Assembly (NCBI RefSeq): GCF_014852005.1
Contig: NZ_JACVAU010000002.1
Location: 124,001 to 188,000, forward strand
Source of the DNA: Pseudoxanthomonas sp. PXM03
GTDB taxonomy: Bacteria > Pseudomonadota > Gammaproteobacteria > Xanthomonadales > Xanthomonadaceae
Direction of reading: 5' to 3'
Length of the DNA: 64,000 nucleotides
The notes under the pieces are model-generated. The model was not told where the DNA came from and ran no database searches. It saw only the letters and a list, made by a program, of their open reading frames with translations. The translations under genes were made by a program, and so were the position numbers. Below, piece after piece: positions 1-10,024 of this stretch. How positions within the stretch are numbered: the stretch's first letter is position 1; every line of letters starts with the position of its first letter.

Positions 1-96
1 GGTCAGCCAATGATCGATGTGCGCGCGCGTCTTTTCGCTCAACGCCACCAGCGGATCGACGTTCTGCGCCGCCTCGAAATTACCCGTGGCCCTCAT
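1..96 (-). CDS. nuoE: NADH-quinone oxidoreductase subunit E, N-terminal fragment (cut by window edge)
   Basis: Only the first 32 codons are inside the window, starting [12 protein letters not shown]. The ATG overlaps the nuoD stop by 4 bases (ATGA), the usual sign of translational coupling within an operon. NuoE is the 2Fe-2S (N1a) subunit of the peripheral arm of complex I. The visible part has no cofactor-binding cysteines, so identity rests on its place directly after nuoD and on the nuoABCDE order. Confidence 0.8.
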   Translation of the reverse strand, partial: MRATGNFEAAQNVDPLVALSEKTRAHIDHWLT

Positions 97-1397
97 CGGT
101 CCACCTCACCAAAGACAAGATCATAGGTACCGATCATCGCGACGACGTCGGGAAGCATGTGGCCGCGCACGATCTCGTCCATGGAGGACAGGTGCGCGAA
201 ACCCGGGGCGCGCAGCTTCACGCGGAAGGGCTTGTTGGCGCCATCGGACACCAGGTAACAGCCGAACTCGCCCTTCGGCGCCTCGACGGCGGAATAGGTC
301 TCGCCGGCCGGCACGCAGTAGCCCTCGCTGAAGAGTTTGAAGTGGTGGATCAGCGCTTCCATGTCGTCCTTCATCTCCTCGCGGGAGGGGGGCGCGACCT
401 TGAAGTTCTGCACCATGACCGGGCCGGGATTGGCCTTCAACCACTTCACGCACTGCTGGATGATGCGGTTGGACTGGCGCATCTCGGCGACGCGGACCAG
501 GTAGCGGTCGTAGCAGTCGCCGTTCACGCCGACCGGAATGTCGAAATCGACCACGTCGTACTTGGCGTAGGGCTGCTTCTTGCGCAGGTCCCAGGCGATA
601 CCCGAACCACGCAGCATCGCGCCGGTCATGCCCAGCGCGCGCGCCTGCTCGGGCGAGACCACGCCGATGCCGACGGTGCGCTGCTTCCAGATGCGATTGT
701 CTGTCAGCAGCGTCTCGTATTCGTCGACGCGCTTGGGGAATTCGTTGGTGAAGTCTTCAAGGAAGTCCAGCAGGGAGCCTTCGCGCGCCTGGTTGAACTG
801 CTTCAGCGCCTTGCCCTTGCGCCACGGCGATTCCTTGTACTTCGGCATGCGGTCCGGCAGGTCGCGATACACGCCGCCCGGACGGTAGTACGTCGCATGC
901 ATGCGCGCGCCACTGACCGCTTCGTAGCAGTCCATCAGCTCCTCGCGCTCGCGGAAGGCGTACAGCATCACTGCCATCGCCCCGAGGTCGAGCGCATTGG
1001 AGCCGATCCACATCAGGTGGTTCAGGATGCGGGTGATCTCGTCGAACATTGTGCGGATGTACTGCGCGCGCTCCGGCGCCTCGATGCCCATCAGGGTTTC
1101 GATGGCGCGCACGTAGGCGTGCTCGTTGCACATCATCGACACGTAGTCGAGGCGATCCATGTAGCCGATCGACTGGTTGAACGGCTTGGACTCGGCCAGC
1201 TTTTCGGTGCCCCGGTGCAGCAGGCCCACGTGCGGGTCCGCGCGGACGATGGTCTCGCCGTCCATTTCCAGGATCAGGCGCAGCACGCCGTGCGCGGCCG
1301 GATGCTGCGGGCCGAAGTTCAGCGTGTAGTTGCGGATCTCCTGTTTGCCTTCAGCAGGGTTGCTGGCGAACGCGACGCCGGATTGCGGATTGCTCAT
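93..1397 (-). CDS. nuoD: NADH-quinone oxidoreductase subunit D (49 kDa subunit)
   Basis: A 434-residue protein starting [10 protein letters not shown]. The N-terminal part carries [15 protein letters not shown], the family signature that contributes to the quinone pocket, followed by [14 protein letters not shown] and a C-terminal end FGEVDR. NuoD sits at the junction between the peripheral and membrane arms of complex I and helps form the ubiquinone-binding chamber near cluster N2. The start is chosen because it overlaps the nuoC stop by four bases; the longer open frame upstream lies inside nuoC. It is separate from nuoC, not fused as in E. coli NuoCD. Confidence 0.97.
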   Translation of the reverse strand: MSNPQSGVAFASNPAEGKQEIRNYTLNFGPQHPAAHGVLRLILEMDGETIVRADPHVGLLHRGTEKLAESKPFNQSIGYMDRLDYVSMMCNEHAYVRAIETLMGIEAPERAQYIRTMFDEITRILNHLMWIGSNALDLGAMAVMLYAFREREELMDCYEAVSGARMHATYYRPGGVYRDLPDRMPKYKESPWRKGKALKQFNQAREGSLLDFLEDFTNEFPKRVDEYETLLTDNRIWKQRTVGIGVVSPEQARALGMTGAMLRGSGIAWDLRKKQPYAKYDVVDFDIPVGVNGDCYDRYLVRVAEMRQSNRIIQQCVKWLKANPGPVMVQNFKVAPPSREEMKDDMEALIHHFKLFSEGYCVPAGETYSAVEAPKGEFGCYLVSDGANKPFRVKLRAPGFAHLSSMDEIVRGHMLPDVVAMIGTYDLVFGEVDR

Positions 1398-2119
1398 GCC
1401 TTGCCCTCGCGCGCGGCGGCTTCGCCGGCGGCGGTCTGGTAGCGCGCGTCGTCGCGGATCACGCGCGGCACGCCGACGCGCGGCTCGACCGAAGTGACCG
1501 GTTCGTACACCACGCGCTTCTTTTCTTCGTCGTAGCGGACTTCGACGTTGCCGATCAGCGGGAAGTCCTTGCGGAACGGATGACCGACGAAACCGTAATC
1601 GGTCAGGATGCGGCGCAGGTCCGGATGACCTTCGAAAATGATGCCGTACAGGTCGAACGCCTCGCGCTCGAACCAGTTCAGGCCCGGCCATACGTCGCAC
1701 AGCGAGGCGACGACCGGAAGACCGTCATCCGGCGCGAAGCAGCGCACGCGGACGCGACGGTTGTGCTGGTACGACAGCAGGTGCAGGACCACCGCGAAGC
1801 GGTTGGGCTGCGAGGCACCCTGCGGGCGCTGCTCCCAGTTGAAACGTCCCGGGCCGAAACCCTCCACGCCGCGACTGAAGCCCTCGGAGGACACATCGGC
1901 CGTGTCCCATTCGGTGCTGCCGTAGCCCAGGTAATCGACGCCACTGACATCGACGGCCTGTTCGAAACCGAACTCGTCGCGCAGCGCCAGACAGACGGCG
2001 TGCCAGGAGGCGGACGGCACTTCCAGCGTGATTTCGCCGCGCGGCTCGGCCACGCTGACCGTCGCGTCCGCGAAGCGGGCGCGCAGCTGGTCGGTGAAGT
2101 TTGCAGCTTGCTCTGCCAT
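1394..2119 (-). CDS. nuoC: NADH-quinone oxidoreductase subunit C (30 kDa subunit)
   Basis: A 241-residue protein starting [12 protein letters not shown]. The C-terminal half has the NuoC core: [24 protein letters not shown] and then [13 protein letters not shown]. It is a cofactor-free subunit of the hydrophilic arm of complex I that packs against NuoD and NuoB. It lies 44 bases after the nuoB stop and overlaps nuoD by ATGA. The open frame continues far upstream into nuoB; the ATG at 2119 is chosen on family length and N-terminal similarity. Confidence 0.96.
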   Translation of the reverse strand: MAEQAANFTDQLRARFADATVSVAEPRGEITLEVPSASWHAVCLALRDEFGFEQAVDVSGVDYLGYGSTEWDTADVSSEGFSRGVEGFGPGRFNWEQRPQGASQPNRFAVVLHLLSYQHNRRVRVRCFAPDDGLPVVASLCDVWPGLNWFEREAFDLYGIIFEGHPDLRRILTDYGFVGHPFRKDFPLIGNVEVRYDEEKKRVVYEPVTSVEPRVGVPRVIRDDARYQTAAGEAAAREGKA

Positions 2120-2163
2120 GGGGCGTGGCGTGCTCTGAAGGGGGATGTCGGGGGAAGCAGGAA

Positions 2164-2708
<545 letters not shown>

Positions 2709-2718
<10 letters not shown>

Positions 2719-3065
2719 TCGAGCGCTCCCTTCTTCCAAACGTAAATGAAGCCGAGGAACAGCATGCCCACGAACAGGCCCATCGTGACGAGTGCACGCG
2801 GGCCCAGCTCCTGGAACACCAGCGTCCACGGAACAATGAAGATGATTTCCAGATCGAACACGATGAACTGGATGGCGATCAGGTAATAGCGCACGTCGAA
2901 CTTCATGCGCGCGTCTTCGAAAGCCTCGAAGCCGCATTCGTACGGGGACAGCTTCTGCGCGTCCGGACGACGCGGCCCCAGGAAGCGGCCGGCCACCATC
3001 AGCGCGATGCCGATGCCGGTGGCGACGATCAGGAACAACAGGGTGGGCAGGTAGTTGGCCAGCAC
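2709..3065 (-). CDS. nuoA: NADH-quinone oxidoreductase subunit A
   Basis: A 118-residue inner-membrane protein with three hydrophobic segments (about residues 5-27, 60-82 and 88-110) and the family core [12 protein letters not shown] followed by [18 protein letters not shown]. It is a small membrane subunit of complex I at the entrance to the quinone tunnel and the first gene of the operon. The start is GTG ([10 protein letters not shown]), preceded by a purine-rich AGAAGAGACA stretch; a longer reading frame runs upstream into the tRNA and is not credible. Confidence 0.95.
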
Positions 3066-3246
3066 TCGCTTGTCTCTTCTTGTCCTATCCGCCGGCGCGC
3101 ATGACTGCGGCTCGGCATGAATGGGGCTTGCATCGCCCGCCCGGCCACGGTGTGCGCCGCGACCGACCCTTTGGCGACGCCGCCCGGGCCCACCTTCCGC
3201 GGGAGCCCTTCCGCAACACGTACCGGGCACCCGATGAATCGCCGGG

Positions 3247-3276
3247 ATTGTAACGGTTCGTGAACTCGCTAGTAAA
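3247..3276 (-). promoter_or_regulatory. candidate promoter of the nuo operon
   Basis: Reading on the minus strand, TTTACT (3276-3271) and TACAAT (3252-3247) are separated by 18 bases and resemble sigma-70 -35 and -10 boxes. They lie between the tRNA-Leu terminator and nuoA, which would give a leader of about 175 bases. In the 309 bases between nuoA and the tRNA (3066-3374) I see only this promoter candidate and the terminator. Confidence 0.4.
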
Positions 3277-3311
3277 CGATTACCCGCGCATATCGCGCTT
3301 GTCGACACAAG

Positions 3312-3338
3312 AAAAAACCCGCCGGATGGCGGGTTTTT
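3312..3338 (-). terminator. rho-independent terminator after tRNA-Leu
   Basis: An AACCCGCC/GGCGGGTT stem with loop GGAT is flanked by an A-run on one side and a T-run on the other, so it could act in both directions. On the minus strand it lies about 37 bases downstream of the tRNA 3' end and would separate secG/tRNA transcription from the nuo operon. Confidence 0.85.
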
Positions 3339-3374
3339 CGCTGCGGGAACGACATTCGTGCCGACCCGCTGTAT

Positions 3375-3460
3375 TGGTGCCCAAGAGGGGACTCGAACCC
3401 CTACGACTTTCGTCGCTACCACCTCAAGGTAGTGCGTCTACCAATTCCGCCACCTGGGCA
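3375..3460 (-). tRNA. leuU: tRNA-Leu (anticodon GAG)
   Basis: On the minus strand a full class II cloverleaf is readable: acceptor arms TGCCCAG/CTTGGGCA, D-loop GGCGGAATTGGTAGACGC, anticodon stem CTACC/GGTAG around loop TTGAGGT (anticodon GAG), a long variable arm, T-arm GGGGTTCGAGTCCCC and an encoded CCA. It lies 48 bases after secG. The same secG-tRNA-Leu(GAG) linkage is found in E. coli (secG-leuU), so this is an old arrangement; here nuo rather than nusA follows. Confidence 0.97.
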
Positions 3461-3508
3461 ATCAAACCTTTGCGCAGCGCTTCGCGCACCCCGCCATTGT
3501 AGCCGGGC

Positions 3509-3955
3509 TCAGCCGCCCTGCGGCGGTGTCGCCGGCGCCTGTTCGCCTGCGGGCACTGCATCCTGCGGTGCGGCAGGCACGGTGCCGGCCGGCGCGGGAG
3601 CCTGCTGGATCGGCGTGCTGGGCACGGTCGACGGCTTCGGCAGTTCGCCCGCGGGAGCAGCGGGTGCCGCCGGCAGCTGCGACATCACGCCGAGATTCTG
3701 CTGCGTGGTCGGACGCGCGCTGTGCGTGGCGTACCACGCCATGAACAGACTGATCCCGAAGAACACGATGGCAAGCCACTTGGTGCTCTTGGACAGGAAG
3801 TTGGACGCGCCGCGCGCGCCGAACACCGTGCCCGAAGCCCCGCCGCCGAAGCCGGAACCGGCCTGGGCACCCGAGCCACGCTGCATCAGCACCAGCGCGA
3901 TGATGGCGATGGCCACCAGCACGTAAACCACATTCAGGATCAACATCCACTGCAT
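3509..3955 (-). CDS. secG: preprotein translocase subunit SecG
   Basis: About 148 residues with the SecG layout: a first membrane helix (ILNVVYVLVAIAIIALVLMQ), the conserved loop QRGSGAQAGSGFGGGAS, FGARGASNFLSKSTKW and a second helix (LAIVFFGISLFMAWYA). SecG joins SecYE and stimulates SecA-driven protein export. The C-terminal 65 residues are an Ala/Pro/Gln-rich tail, much longer than in E. coli SecG (110 residues) but common in xanthomonads. ATG 3955 is chosen; a TTG at 3970 or ATG at 3946 are alternatives. Confidence 0.93.
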   Translation of the reverse strand: MQWMLILNVVYVLVAIAIIALVLMQRGSGAQAGSGFGGGASGTVFGARGASNFLSKSTKWLAIVFFGISLFMAWYATHSARPTTQQNLGVMSQLPAAPAAPAGELPKPSTVPSTPIQQAPAPAGTVPAAPQDAVPAGEQAPATPPQGG

Positions 3956-4014
3956 CGGAATCAGTCTCAACCGGTTGAGTCGTCCGGCCCGCGAGGGTCC
4001 GGTCTTGCCAGGGG

Positions 4015-4773
4015 CTACCCCCGACCGGCCGCCGCCTGCGCGATGGCCAGGAAATCCCGGGCGACCAGTGAAGCACCGCCCACCAGCCCTCCATCGACAT
4101 CGGGCTGCGAAAACAGTTCCGCGGCGTTGTCGGGCTTCACGCTGCCTCCGTACAGGAGGGTCAGCGAATCGGCGATTCTAGCATCGCGTGCGGCCACTTC
4201 GCCACGGATGAAGGCATGGACGGCCTGCGCCTGCTCCGGCGTGGCGGTCAGGCCGGTGCCGATGGCCCAGACGGGCTCGTAGGAGATCACCGCATCGGCG
4301 AAGGCCTGCGGTCCGGCAAGGTCGAACACGGCTTCCAGCTGCTTGAGGATCCGGAACTCGGTCTGGCCGTCCTTGCGCTGCTGCTCGGTCTCGCCCACGC
4401 AGAGCACGGGGATCAGGCCGGCGTGCTTGGCCGCGACGAACTTGCGCGCCACGAACTCGCTGCTCTCGTTGTGGTACTGGCGGCGCTCTGAATGGCCCAC
4501 CAGGCCGTACCGCGCGCCCACGTCGACAAGCATGGAGGCCGACACCTCGCCGGTGTATGCGCCCTTCTCGTTGCTGCTGACGTCCTGCGCGCCGAACGCG
4601 ATACCCCGGTGACCGTAGTCTTCGATCAGCTCACCCAGATAGGGCAATGGCGGCAGGACCAGCAGGTCCACGCCGTCCAGCGGGAGGCTGGCGACCAACT
4701 CGTCCATCAGCGCGGTGGCGAAACCGCGATTGCCGTGGAGCTTCCAGTTCCCAGCCACGAGCTTGCGGCGCAT
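4015..4773 (-). CDS. tpiA: triosephosphate isomerase
   Basis: A 252-residue TIM-barrel enzyme starting MRRKLVAGNWKLHG. Visible catalytic elements are Asn and Lys in GNWKLHG, the histidine in GLVGHSERR, the glutamate in SYEPVWAIGTG and the C-terminal phosphate-binding LLYGGSVKPDN and GGLVGGASL. It interconverts dihydroxyacetone phosphate and glyceraldehyde-3-phosphate in glycolysis and gluconeogenesis. It lies upstream of secG in the same direction and is divergent from the SDR gene. Confidence 0.98.
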   Translation of the reverse strand: MRRKLVAGNWKLHGNRGFATALMDELVASLPLDGVDLLVLPPLPYLGELIEDYGHRGIAFGAQDVSSNEKGAYTGEVSASMLVDVGARYGLVGHSERRQYHNESSEFVARKFVAAKHAGLIPVLCVGETEQQRKDGQTEFRILKQLEAVFDLAGPQAFADAVISYEPVWAIGTGLTATPEQAQAVHAFIRGEVAARDARIADSLTLLYGGSVKPDNAAELFSQPDVDGGLVGGASLVARDFLAIAQAAAGRG

Positions 4774-4886
4774 AAGACCAATTCCTGTCCAGTTCGGGGC
4801 CGCGCAGTCTAGCGGATGTTTGCCGTCGCACCTACCCGCCACGTTATCGTGCTTGCCGACCCGCCCCTCCCGATCAGGATCCGCCC

Positions 4887-5699
4887 ATGCCAGATGCCTC
4901 CCCTGCCCAGTCCCCGGGCTATGCACTGGTCACCGGCGCCTCCAGCGGCATCGGCGAGCAGATTGCGCGCGAATATGCCCGCCGTGGCGTCCCGCTGGTG
5001 TTGACGGCCCGGCGTGCGGAACGGCTGCAGGCGCTGGCGGAGGAGCTACAGGCGCAGGTGCCCGTGGAAGTGGTGGCCGCCGACCTGGCCGACCCTGCGG
5101 CGCCTGCCGCGCTGGCCAGCGAACTGGAGCAGCGCGGGGTGAGGGTCCGCATCCTGGTCAACAACGCCGGGTATGGCCTGCCGGGACGCTATCGCAGCAG
5201 CGACTGGTCCGATCACGCGGCATTCCTGCAGGTGATGGTGACCGCAGTCTGCGAATTGACATGGCGCCTGCTGCCATCGATCCGGGCCTCCGGCGAGGGC
5301 CGCATCCTCAATGTCGCCTCGTTCGCCGCCCTGATGCCGGCCGCCGACGGGCAGACGCTGTATGCGCCGGCCAAGAGCTTCCTGGTGAAGTTCAGCGAAG
5401 CGCTGGCGCTGGAGAATGCCGAGCGCGGCGTCAAGGTGACCGCATTGTGCCCGGGCTTCACCTATTCCGAGTTCCACGATGTCACCGGCACCCGCGCACG
5501 CATGCGCGTGTCACCGACGATGTGGCTGCAGGCTGCCGACGTGGCGCGGGCCGGCATCGACGGCAATGAACGTGGCGCGGTGCTGGTGGTGCCGGGATGG
5601 CGCTACCGGTTGCTGCACGCGATCGCGAAGCTGCTGCCGTACCGGTGGGCGATGGGGCTGATGGCGCGCAACTCCCGCAAGGTGCGACCGCTGGACTGA
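4887..5699 (+). CDS. short-chain dehydrogenase/reductase (SDR family)
   Basis: A 270-residue classical SDR. The N-terminal cofactor motif is TGASSGIG (about residues 16-23), the NNAG motif follows near residue 91, and the active site is a serine near NVASFAAL with Tyr and Lys in YAPAK. The Arg after the second beta-strand (TARRAERL) suggests preference for NADP(H). The C-terminus is basic and hydrophobic (LLHAIAKLLPYRWAMGLMARNSRK), as in SDRs that associate with membranes. The substrate cannot be read from sequence. It is divergent from tpiA and convergent with the oxygenase gene. Confidence 0.9.
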   Translation: MPDASPAQSPGYALVTGASSGIGEQIAREYARRGVPLVLTARRAERLQALAEELQAQVPVEVVAADLADPAAPAALASELEQRGVRVRILVNNAGYGLPGRYRSSDWSDHAAFLQVMVTAVCELTWRLLPSIRASGEGRILNVASFAALMPAADGQTLYAPAKSFLVKFSEALALENAERGVKVTALCPGFTYSEFHDVTGTRARMRVSPTMWLQAADVARAGIDGNERGAVLVVPGWRYRLLHAIAKLLPYRWAMGLMARNSRKVRPLD

Positions 5700-5737
5700 G
5701 CGACCAGCCCAAGGCGCTCGCAGGGCGCCTGGCAATC

Positions 5738-5788
5738 TGCGGGAGCGGGCCATCCCCGCGACGCTTCGTGCCTGCGCGGCGCTCCTAC
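5738..5788. repeat. REP-like imperfect palindrome pair between convergent genes
   Basis: Two REP-like arms face each other: TGCGGGAGCGGGCCATCCCC (from 5738) and, on the other strand, GTAGGAGCGCCGCGCAGGC (5788-5770). They resemble the GTAG-type REP elements of Stenotrophomonas and Xanthomonas. The right arm contains the TAG stop codon of the 2OG-oxygenase gene (5785-5787). Confidence 0.55.
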
Positions 5789-6723
5789 TTGAGCTTGATC
5801 TCGCGCAGGCGCTCTTCCAGGTAACCCTGCGCCGTGATCGGCTCGGGATAGCGCTTCGGATTGTCCGGCGTGACCGTGGACGGCAACACGTCGATCAGGA
5901 AGTCCGGATTCGGGTGCAGGAAGAACGGTACGGAATAACGCGGCTGGCGTGCCTGTTCGCCCGGCGGATTGGTCACGCGATGCGTGGTCGACGGGTACAC
6001 GTGGTTGGTCAGGCGCTGCAGCATATCGCCGATGTTGACCACGATGGTGTCGGCGTCGGAGGTGAACGGCACCCACTCGCCCTGCTTCGACTTCACTTCC
6101 AGGCCCGCGGCGCTGGCACCCACGAGCAGCGTGATCAGGTTGATGTCCTCGTGCGCGCCGGCACGCACGTTCGGGATGTCGTCGGCGGTGATCGGCGGGT
6201 AGTGGATGGGGCGCAGGATCGAGTTACCGGAATCCGTCTTGTCGGCGAAGTAGGTTTCCGGCAGGCCGATGTGCAACGCCAGCGCCGACAGCACGCGCGA
6301 ACCCAACTGGTCCAGCGCCTGGTACAGGCCATAGCCGTGCTCACGGAAGCCGGGCACTTCGTCCGGCCACAGGTTCGGCGGCATCACGTCGCGGTACTTC
6401 GAGTCGTCGGGAATCTCGCGCCCGATATGCCAGAACTCCTTCAGGTCGAAGTGCTTGGAATCCTTCGCGGTCTCCACGCCGAACGGCGTGTAGCCGCGCG
6501 CACCGCCACCGCCCGCCACGTGGTACTGCTTCTTCACCTCGTCGGGCAGTGCGAAGAAACGCTTGAACACTTCGTAGGCCGCATCGATCTGCACTTGCGG
6601 GATGCCATGGTTGCGGATGCCGGCGAACCCCCATTCACGGTAGGCCGCGCCCAACTCGGCCACGAAGGCCTCGCGGTCGGTGTCGAAACGGGTGATGTCC
6701 AGGGTGGGGATGCGGGCACTCAT
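5785..6723 (-). CDS. 2-oxoglutarate/Fe(II)-dependent oxygenase, isopenicillin N synthase-like family
   Basis: A 312-residue protein starting MSARIPTLDITRF. The N-terminal DIOX_N region (IPTLDITRF...GFAGIRNHGI) is followed by the 2OG-Fe(II) jelly-roll: the HxD pair in GAHEDINLITLL, the distal histidine in STTHRVTNP and the 2-oxoglutarate-binding arginine in RYSVPFFLHPNP. The last motif is typical of soluble iron-dependent oxygenases related to IPNS and ethylene-forming enzyme. The substrate is unknown; no biosynthetic partners are adjacent. A TTG start 15 bases upstream is possible but the ATG is preferred. The stop codon lies in a REP-like repeat. Confidence 0.92.
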   Translation of the reverse strand: MSARIPTLDITRFDTDREAFVAELGAAYREWGFAGIRNHGIPQVQIDAAYEVFKRFFALPDEVKKQYHVAGGGGARGYTPFGVETAKDSKHFDLKEFWHIGREIPDDSKYRDVMPPNLWPDEVPGFREHGYGLYQALDQLGSRVLSALALHIGLPETYFADKTDSGNSILRPIHYPPITADDIPNVRAGAHEDINLITLLVGASAAGLEVKSKQGEWVPFTSDADTIVVNIGDMLQRLTNHVYPSTTHRVTNPPGEQARQPRYSVPFFLHPNPDFLIDVLPSTVTPDNPKRYPEPITAQGYLEERLREIKLK

Positions 6724-6799
6724 GCGGTTCTGCTCCAACAGGTGTGTTGCGCGGGAGCGCCATTGAAGCGTTCCCGCGCCAGGTGTTCATTGATCAGGC

Positions 6800-8145
6800 T
6801 CAAGCAGTGGCGGCAGCCCGCACGGCCTCGGCCAGGGTTTCCAGCGTGTCCTTCACCAGCGCGTCGTCATCGGCCTCGACCGTCACGCGCACCACCGGCT
6901 CGGTGCCGGAAGGGCGCAGGAATGCCCGGCCGCGGCCCGACACCGCCGCCTGCGCCTGCGCGAGCGCGGCCTGCACACTCGCGGCCTCGGTGGGTTTGGC
7001 GCCGTTGGCCAGCTTCACGTTGATGGTCTTCTGCGGCAGCATCGCCAGGCCATCGAGCGCATCACGCAGCGAGACCTTGCGACGCCTCAGGGCTTCCAGC
7101 ACCTGCAGCGCGGCGATGATGGCGTCGCCGGTGGTGGTGCGATCCAGGCACAGGAGATGGCCTGACGCTTCGCCCCCGAGAACCGCATTGCCTTCCACCA
7201 GTGCCTGGTGCACGTAGCGATCACCGACCTTGGTGCGGACGAAGGGAATCTCGAGCTTGGCCAGCGCGCGTTCCAGGCCGTAGTTGGTCATCAGCGTGCC
7301 GACCACCGGGCCACGCAACCGCCCGCTCGCCTGCCAGTCACGCGCCAGCAGATAGATCAGCTGGTCGCCGTCGACCGGCGCACCCTGCCCGTCGGCCATC
7401 AGCACCCGATCGCCGTCGCCATCGAAAGCGATGCCCAGATGGGCACCGGACTCGCGCACCTTCGCGGCCAGGCTGTCGATGTGCATGGAGCCCACGCCGT
7501 CGTTGATGTTGACGCCGTTCGGCTCGGCACCGATGGTGATGACGTCGGCACCCAGTTCTCGGAACAGCAGCGGTGCGATGTGGTACGTCGCGCCATGCGC
7601 GCAGTCCAGCACCAGCTTCAGTCCCTTCAGGTCGAAACGGCGCGGCACGCTGGCCTTGCAGAACTCCATGTAGCGGCCGACCGCATCGCGGGTGCGGATC
7701 GCCTTGCCGAGCTTCTCGGATTCGGCGGTGAAGAACGGCGCATCCAACGCGGCTTCGATGGCCAGTTCCGTCGCGTCATCCAGTTTCTCGCCTTCGGCCG
7801 AGAAGAACTTGATGCCGTTGTCGTAGTGCGGGTTATGCGACGCGCTGATCACGATGCCGGCGTCCGCACCCAGTGTGCGGGTCAGGAAGGCGACCGCAGG
7901 CGTGGGCATCGGGCCCATCAACTGCACGTCGGCACCGGCGGCGACCAGGCCGGCTTCCAGCGCCGCTTCGAACATGTAGCCTGAAATGCGCGTGTCCTTG
8001 CCGATCACCACCACCGGACGCGCATCGCCGGCGTTCTGGCACAGCACGCGGCCCAGCGCGTTGCCCAGGCGCAGCACGAAGTCGGCTGAGATCGGGCTGG
8101 TACCCACGCGGCCACGGATGCCATCGGTGCCGAAATATTTGCGGC

Positions 8146-8149
<4 letters not shown>
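6800..8149 (-). CDS. glmM: phosphoglucosamine mutase
   Basis: A 449-residue alpha-D-phosphohexomutase. The N-terminus FGTDGIRG, the phosphoserine active-site loop [16 protein letters not shown] (about residue 102), the metal-binding loop FDGDGDRVL and the sugar-binding GGEASGHL are all present, with a C-terminal phosphate-binding [11 protein letters not shown]. It converts glucosamine-6-phosphate to glucosamine-1-phosphate for UDP-GlcNAc, feeding peptidoglycan and LPS. Its ATG overlaps the accD stop (ATGA), indicating coupling to fatty-acid synthesis gene accD. Confidence 0.98.
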
Positions 8150-9039
<890 letters not shown>

Positions 9040-9126
9040 GCGTGGTCTTGCTGCCTGCCCCGGGAGGGGCCTGATGGATTAGCGCGGCAGTTTAGCTCAG
9101 TCGTCCATGCACAGCCGTACGGTGCT

Positions 9127-9924
9127 TCAGCCGTCCATTGCCGCACGCAGCGGGGCCAGGAAGGCGGAGGCCCGGGCCGGCGCGTCCGCGCCCGCTTCGG
9201 CCAGCGCCGCAACCAGCGCGCTGCCTACCACCACGCCGTCGGCGTCGACAGCCATCGCCGCTGCACTGGCCGCGTCCTTGATGCCGAAGCCGGCCACCAC
9301 TGGCACACGGGAGTCCGCCCGCAGCTGCTTCAGGCGCTCGCCCGCCGCGCCGATGTCCAGACGGTCGGACGCGCCAGTGACGCCCGCAAAGCTGACGTAA
9401 TACAGGTAGCCCTGCGCGGTATCGCACAGCATCCGCAGGCGTTCCGGCGAGGTGGTCGGCGACGCCAGCGCGATCAGTGCCAGGCCATGCTCGTCGAAGA
9501 TGGCGCGCGTCTCGCCGGCTTCTTCCGGCGGCAGGTCGACCAGCAGCACGCCATCCACGCCTGCGGCGACGGCCTCCCGCGAGAAACGCGCCGGGCCATG
9601 GATCTCGACCGGATTCAGGTAGCCCATCAGCACGATGGGCGTGGCATCGTCCTGCTGGCGGAACACCTCCACCGCCTCCAGCACGTAGCGCAGGCCGGCC
9701 CCTCGCGCCAGCGCGCGCTCCGAGCTGCGCTGGATGACCGGACCGTCGGCCATCGGGTCGGAGAACGGCACGCCCAGCTCGATCACGTCGGCACCGGCAG
9801 CCACCAGCGCATGCATCACCGGCACGGTGGATTCCAGCGAGGGGTCGCCAGCGGTGATGAAGGGCACCAGGGCCTTGCGGTTGGCGACCTTCAACTCGGC
9901 GAATTTGTGTTCGAAACGGGACAT
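9127..9924 (-). CDS. trpA: tryptophan synthase alpha chain
   Basis: A 265-residue TIM barrel. The catalytic glutamate is in ADVIELGVPFSDPMADGPVIQ and the catalytic aspartate in GVDGVLLVDLPPEE; the phosphate-binding GFGIKD and GVVVGSALV are near the C-terminus. It cleaves indole-3-glycerol phosphate to indole and glyceraldehyde-3-phosphate and passes indole to TrpB. It follows trpB after a 100-base spacer filled mainly by a perfect inverted repeat. Confidence 0.98.
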   Translation of the reverse strand: MSRFEHKFAELKVANRKALVPFITAGDPSLESTVPVMHALVAAGADVIELGVPFSDPMADGPVIQRSSERALARGAGLRYVLEAVEVFRQQDDATPIVLMGYLNPVEIHGPARFSREAVAAGVDGVLLVDLPPEEAGETRAIFDEHGLALIALASPTTSPERLRMLCDTAQGYLYYVSFAGVTGASDRLDIGAAGERLKQLRADSRVPVVAGFGIKDAASAAAMAVDADGVVVGSALVAALAEAGADAPARASAFLAPLRAAMDG

Positions 9925-9956
9925 GACGTGCTCACGGTGCTGGATGGGTCGGCCGT

Positions 9957-10021
9957 TGCAGGAGGGGCTTCAGCCCCGACCTCTTTCGGAATCCACGGTC
10001 GGGGCTGAAGCCCCTCCTGCA
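9957..10021. repeat. perfect 25-base inverted repeat (REP-like pair) between trpB and trpA
   Basis: The left arm (9957-9981) and right arm (9997-10021) are exact reverse complements, with a 15-base spacer. Each arm also contains its own palindrome, GGGGCTTCAGCCCC. The form matches paired REP elements of xanthomonads (GCAG variant of the GTAG end). The right arm begins 3 bases after the trpB stop codon. Confidence 0.85.
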
Positions 10022-10024
10022 GGG

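Noticed and set aside
3066-3422. Extended nuoA frame running through the tRNA-Leu gene
   Set aside because: It would translate a tRNA and a terminator; GTG 3065 matches family length.
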